Source: Bosea sp. PAMC 26642 (GTDB lineage: Bacteria > Pseudomonadota > Alphaproteobacteria > Rhizobiales > Beijerinckiaceae). Taken from it: 64,000 nt of DNA. Within the stretch, counting starts at the first letter, position 1. Every line of letters starts with the position of its first letter. This document shows positions 60,849-64,000 of this stretch, in pieces. The DNA lies in contig NZ_CP014301.1 in the NCBI RefSeq assembly GCF_001562255.1, positions 3,720,001 to 3,784,000 on the forward strand. The letters run 5' to 3'. Position numbers and translations under genes: made by a program. The notes below the pieces were generated by a model that ran no database searches, was not told the DNA's origin, and saw only the letters and a program-made list of their open reading frames with translations.

Positions 60849-60852
60849 AGTC

Positions 60853-61062
60853 ATGACCCACAAAAAGCTGAACCCCAAGGCGCCGTGCAGGGCGGCCAAG
60901 GGGTCCGGGGTATCGATCAGCTCACCAGCGATCAACTCGGACAATATCACGACGGTCCTCGCGCTCAAGCGCATTCTCGCCCGCGTCACCGTCTCCCAGA
61001 GCGTCGCGCTCGTCATCGCCGCCCATGCCGGCTTTCTCCCGGAGGGCCGCCACCATGGCTAA
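60853..61062 (+). CDS. Small hypothetical element protein
   Basis: A 69-residue product with basic N-terminus (MTHKKLNPKAPCRAAKGSGV) and a hydrophobic helical second half (NITTVLALKRILARVTVSQSVALVIAAHAG). Its stop overlaps the next start by eight bases. Begins a run of tightly packed small genes. Not recognised. Confidence 0.65.
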   Translation: MTHKKLNPKAPCRAAKGSGVSISSPAINSDNITTVLALKRILARVTVSQSVALVIAAHAGFLPEGRHHG

Positions 61063-61366
61063 ACGTTCCTTCCCCAAGGTGCTCGCTCGCGTCGCTGGCG
61101 AGACGGTCATCAACTGCACCGGCCGCGAGGCGCTGACGCTCCTGACGCTCGTCGAGCGCGGCAGCAAGGGCGTGTCGGGGCTCGATTTCCCTGGCGGTCC
61201 TGCCTATCGCCTGGGCGCATATATTTTCGATCTGCGCGGCATGGGCGTCGGCATCCGGACTGAATCCGAGAGCCACGGAATTGGCAGCCATGGCCGATAT
61301 CACCTCACCACCGAGGTCCAGATCATCGCGGTCGATCACGGCGCAAAAACGGGAGAGGCGGCATGA
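61055..61366 (+). CDS. Winged-helix-like small element protein
   Basis: A 103-residue protein: NCTGREALTLLTLVERGSKGVSGLDFPGGPAYRLGAYIFDLRGMGVGIRTESESH has the helix-helix-beta layout of a winged-helix domain often found in phage genes upstream of primases. Ends AKTGEAA with a TGA overlapping the next ATG. Function unknown, DNA binding plausible. Confidence 0.75.
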   Translation: MAKRSFPKVLARVAGETVINCTGREALTLLTLVERGSKGVSGLDFPGGPAYRLGAYIFDLRGMGVGIRTESESHGIGSHGRYHLTTEVQIIAVDHGAKTGEAA

Positions 61367-61686
61367 CGAACGCCACTCCCGAGCTGCGTGCTCAAATCAT
61401 CGCCGGCATCTTGCAGCATGTCGCTGAGACGCCCGCGACCGTCAGCTATGATGCAGTGTTCCGGCGCGCGCTCGCCGCAACCAAGCTGCCCGAGGAAGAG
61501 ATTGGCGAGGAGATCAAGGACGCCACGTCGTGCCTGATTTTCGCGAACACCCTTCTTTCCAACGGCTTTGTCCGCGAGGCGGGAGAAATCCGCTACTCGG
61601 CGAACATGGAGCTGGTGCTCGGCCCTTGGCTGCTCGGTTTCGTCCATGGCGATCGGGTGCTCAGGCATGAGGGAGGCGAAGCATGA
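61363..61686 (+). CDS. Hypothetical element protein
   Basis: A 107-residue mostly helical protein (IIAGILQHVAETPATVSYDAVFRRALAATKLPEEEIGEEI) without recognisable domain. The start overlaps the previous stop (ATGA) and its own stop overlaps the next start (ATGA), so the whole run of genes is translationally coupled. Probably part of the element's replication module by position. Confidence 0.75.
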   Translation: MTNATPELRAQIIAGILQHVAETPATVSYDAVFRRALAATKLPEEEIGEEIKDATSCLIFANTLLSNGFVREAGEIRYSANMELVLGPWLLGFVHGDRVLRHEGGEA

Positions 61687-61949
61687 GCGCCCCCGTCCTG
61701 ATCCTGAGCCAGTGGGCCAAAAACCAGCGCGAGGTCGTCCGCGTCGCGCTGGAGGAATTCAACGGCAAGCCGATCGTCAACATCCGGACCTGGTATCGGC
61801 CCGAGGGCGGCGACGATCTGCGCCCCGGCAAGAGCGGTATCGCGATGTCCGTCCAGCACCTTCCGGCGCTGGCGGCTGCAATCAATGGCGCTCTCGGCGT
61901 GGCGACCGAGCGCGGGGATATCGTCGAGCAGGAGCGCGCTGATGGGTGA
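61683..61949 (+). CDS. PC4-type single-stranded-DNA-binding protein
   Basis: An 88-residue protein matching the PC4/Sub1 C-terminal domain: VVRVALEEFNGKPIVNIRTWYRPEGGDDLRPGKSGIAMSVQHLPALAAAI. PC4-like proteins are small ssDNA-binding proteins known from eukaryotic transcription coactivators and from phages; phage members help replication or unwind duplexes. It lies two genes upstream of the primase-helicase, which supports a replication role. Confidence 0.85.
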   Translation: MSAPVLILSQWAKNQREVVRVALEEFNGKPIVNIRTWYRPEGGDDLRPGKSGIAMSVQHLPALAAAINGALGVATERGDIVEQERADG

Positions 61950-62175
61950 CGTTCTGCAATTCCCAAAAACATCTGCTCGCACCGCCAAGGCAGACGGCGT
62001 TTGCGTCGTCCACTACCGGGGAAGATGGAGCGCAGCGACCTACGCCGGGACGCAGCTGCTCAAACGGTTCCCAGCGCGCCCGAACGCGTTCGAGGCTGCC
62101 GTCGAACTGATGAAGGACATGGCTTCACGACAGGGGCTGTGCCTTCGCGGCCAGATCGAGAGGGCGCCGCTTTGA
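61942..62175 (+). CDS. Small hypothetical element protein
   Basis: A 77-residue protein (MGDVLQFPKTSARTAKADGV at the start) with a central beta-like segment CVVHYRGRWSAATYAGTQLLKRFP. It overlaps the preceding gene by eight bases and the TTG start of the primase gene by four (TTGA). Not recognised. Confidence 0.7.
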   Translation: MGDVLQFPKTSARTAKADGVCVVHYRGRWSAATYAGTQLLKRFPARPNAFEAAVELMKDMASRQGLCLRGQIERAPL

Positions 62176-64000
62176 CGCACTCTCTCCAACACATCGCCCG
62201 CGTGCTCGGCGGCAACGTCAGCTCGGGCCAGGTTCTGTGTCCCGGACCTGGGCACAAGCCGCACGACCGCTCGATGGCGGTCAAGGTTGGCGAATCCGGC
62301 AAGTTGCTCGTCAGCAGCTTCGCGGGAGACGATCCGATGCGCTGCCTGACCTATGTCGAGCAGAAGCTCGGCGTCGTCTGGCAGCCGGACGCCGCGGAAG
62401 CGAACGGCGCAGCCAAAGCCATCGACCGGATGGAAAAGCGAGCCATCCGCGTCAACGGTCATGCCAATGGCAACGCGCCGGGCTCTCAGCCCGTTGACGA
62501 CCGGCAGGCTTTCGCAATCCGCCTCTGGTCGGAAGCGATCGACCCTCGCGGGACACTGGTTGAAACCTACCTCCGGTCCCGCCGGCTCGATCTGCCGGAC
62601 GGCGTCGCAATGTCTGTGATCCGGTTTCATCCATCCTGCCCATTCGGACCTGGCATGCGCCACCCCTGCATGGTCGCGGCCTTCCGTTCCATCGAGACTG
62701 GCGCCGTGGTGGCGATCCATCGCACCGCTCTGACTGCGGACGGGCGCAAGCTCGACCGTAAGATGCTGGGGCCGGTCGCAGGCGCCGCCATCATGCTCGG
62801 TGAGCTGGATGCAGAGCGTGGATGCCTCACAGTTGGGGAGGGCATCGAGAGCGCCCTGTCCGGCCTCGCTATGGGCTTCGCGCCGGCATGGGCGATGGGT
62901 TCGGCCGACGCCATCGCAAAGCTTCCGGTTCTGCGTGGTGTGGACAGCCTCACCATCCTCGGCGAGATCGACGGTGGCGCCAGTGCAAAGGCTATCGGAC
63001 AGGTTGGCATGGCATGGTCGGAAGGGGGCCGCGAGGTCTTGGTCGCGACGCCTAAAGCGGGCTTCGGCAAAGATGTGAACGATGCCCTGCAAAAGCGCAG
63101 CAATGGCGAGGACGTACTCGACGTGGTCGAGTACGAGACCGAGCCAAAAGGGGGGTCGTCCATCGCGGAGGTCATCGCCGAGGCCGAGACGATCGAGACG
63201 GGCACCATCTCCCAGGACGCGCTCGCTCGCATCTTCGCCAACCGATATGTCGATCGTCTGCGATATTGCCACTCAAGTGGCTCATGGTTCGAATGGTCGG
63301 GCTCGCATTGGGAGCAAGACACCAAGGCCCGCGCCTTCAACTTCGTTCGCTGCCTCGGCCGTGAGATGACGGAAGGAAGCACACCGCGTGAGATCCGCGA
63401 GGTTCGCAAGGTGACGTTCGCGGCAGGCGTGGAGCGTTTCGCCCAAGGCGATCAGGCCTTCGCTGTCTCAATGGGCGATTGGGACCGCGACACCTTCCTG
63501 CTCGGCACGCCTGGCGGGACGGTTGATCTTCGCACCGGAAAGCTGCGCCAGGCAGATCCGCGCGACGGCATCACGAAGCTCACCAGCGTGGCGCCGGCCG
63601 ACCAAGCTGACTGCCCGCGCTGGCTCCAGTTCCTCGACGAGGCCACCGGCAAGGACCAGGGCCTGATCCGCTTCCTCCAGCAATGGGGCGGATATTGCCT
63701 CACTGGCGATACGAGGGAGCACGCCCTGTTCTTCGGCTACGGGCCGGGCGGCAACGGCAAGAGCGTCCTCGTGAACGTCTTCACGGGCATCCTCGCGGAC
63801 TACGCCGTCACGGCGGCGATGGACACGTTCACGGCCTCGCGCGGCGACAAGCACCCGACCGAGCTTGCCATGCTGCGTGGAGCCCGCCTTGCGACCGCCA
63901 GCGAGACCGAGGAGGGCAAGTCGTGGGCCGAGGCTAGGATCAAGTCCATCACGGGCGGCGACGCCGTCTCAGCCCGCTTTATGCGGCAGGACTTTTTCAC
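62172..64000 (+). CDS. Primase-helicase (Toprim plus D5-type SF3 NTPase), partial
   Basis: From TTG 62172, four bases inside the preceding gene (TTGA), the frame stays open to the window end (609 codons). Residues about 215-300 form a Toprim domain (CLTVGEGIESALSGLAMG, then LTILGEIDGGASAKAIG). A D5_N-like region follows, and from about 522 a superfamily-3 helicase with Walker A YGPGGNGKSVLVNVF and later ASETEEGKSWAEARIK. N-terminal zinc-like residues are lacking (HxxH only). Such proteins initiate replication in phage satellites and plasmids. The C-terminus is outside. Confidence 0.93.
   Translation, partial: MTHSLQHIARVLGGNVSSGQVLCPGPGHKPHDRSMAVKVGESGKLLVSSFAGDDPMRCLTYVEQKLGVVWQPDAAEANGAAKAIDRMEKRAIRVNGHANGNAPGSQPVDDRQAFAIRLWSEAIDPRGTLVETYLRSRRLDLPDGVAMSVIRFHPSCPFGPGMRHPCMVAAFRSIETGAVVAIHRTALTADGRKLDRKMLGPVAGAAIMLGELDAERGCLTVGEGIESALSGLAMGFAPAWAMGSADAIAKLPVLRGVDSLTILGEIDGGASAKAIGQVGMAWSEGGREVLVATPKAGFGKDVNDALQKRSNGEDVLDVVEYETEPKGGSSIAEVIAEAETIETGTISQDALARIFANRYVDRLRYCHSSGSWFEWSGSHWEQDTKARAFNFVRCLGREMTEGSTPREIREVRKVTFAAGVERFAQGDQAFAVSMGDWDRDTFLLGTPGGTVDLRTGKLRQADPRDGITKLTSVAPADQADCPRWLQFLDEATGKDQGLIRFLQQWGGYCLTGDTREHALFFGYGPGGNGKSVLVNVFTGILADYAVTAAMDTFTASRGDKHPTELAMLRGARLATASETEEGKSWAEARIKSITGGDAVSARFMRQDFF

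Noticed and set aside
1..64000. CRISPR arrays and insertion-sequence transposases
   Set aside because: No regularly spaced direct repeats and no transposase motifs were seen.

Overview
The window looks like chromosome of a GC-rich alphaproteobacterium of the order Hyphomicrobiales, most probably Bosea or a close relative. This is an inference. It rests on the L21-L27-GNAT order, a long L21 tail, Ku-LigD NHEJ genes, EcfG-type (GGAAC-N16/17-CGTT) promoters, HWE-family histidine kinase signalling, a bdcA/bdcR pair and palindromic intergenic repeats of the kind common in Bradyrhizobium-like genomes. No rRNA operon, complete tRNA or CRISPR array is visible.

Layout. 0-1.3 kb: ribosomal proteins L27 and L21, transcribed leftward into a GNAT gene that leaves the window. 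1.6-5.4 kb: an NHEJ operon (small ORF, Ku, LigD) behind a good EcfG-type promoter. 5.5-6.8 kb: small secreted, PilZ and lipoprotein genes. 6.8-15.7 kb: one long leftward gene set joining two NAD-dependent enzymes and a flavin monooxygenase-like protein to a complete oligopeptide-type ABC importer; three palindromic repeat elements sit in it, one inside a coding region. 15.9-21.2 kb: small proteins, a stress-type membrane protein, a PHA-system protein, xerD preceded by an overlapping 48-residue membrane protein, and aroK-aroB. 21.3-25.1 kb: a GlxA-type regulator divergent from a methyltransferase, then an HWE kinase convergent with a response regulator. 25.3-31.7 kb: RpiR regulator and HAD phosphatase divergent from an ABC importer that lacks an ATPase and ends in a metallophosphoesterase.

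31.7-34.2 kb is a group of small membrane and stress-type proteins with two further EcfG-like promoters. 34.4-36.3 kb encodes a GAF-GGDEF-EAL protein. 36.4-38.5 kb is an AT-richer pair, UDP-glucuronate decarboxylase plus a Core-2/I-branching-type glycosyltransferase. 38.7-41.3 kb is arginase plus ornithine cyclodeaminase with a divergent Lrp-type regulator. 41.5-51.2 kb is a two-armed catabolic locus: CoA-transferase and aminotransferase leftward; HMG-CoA-lyase-like enzyme, a spermidine/putrescine-type importer with fused permeases, IclR regulator, YfcG-type GST and a frameshifted thioesterase rightward. Two matching palindromes lie between the arms. 51.4-57.9 kb holds an L,D-transpeptidase, an autotransporter, an EAL phosphodiesterase and bdcA/bdcR with two matching operator-like sites.

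At 58.24 kb the 3' half of a tRNA-Gly(GCC) gene marks the left end of an integrated element that runs out of the window. It carries putative integrase arm sites, a tyrosine integrase, an unknown 258-residue protein, an AlpA-like excisionase or regulator behind a large inverted repeat, a run of overlapping small genes including a PC4-type ssDNA-binding protein, and a TTG-initiated primase-helicase cut by the window end. This element and the 41.5-51.2 kb locus are the best places to look for undescribed biology.
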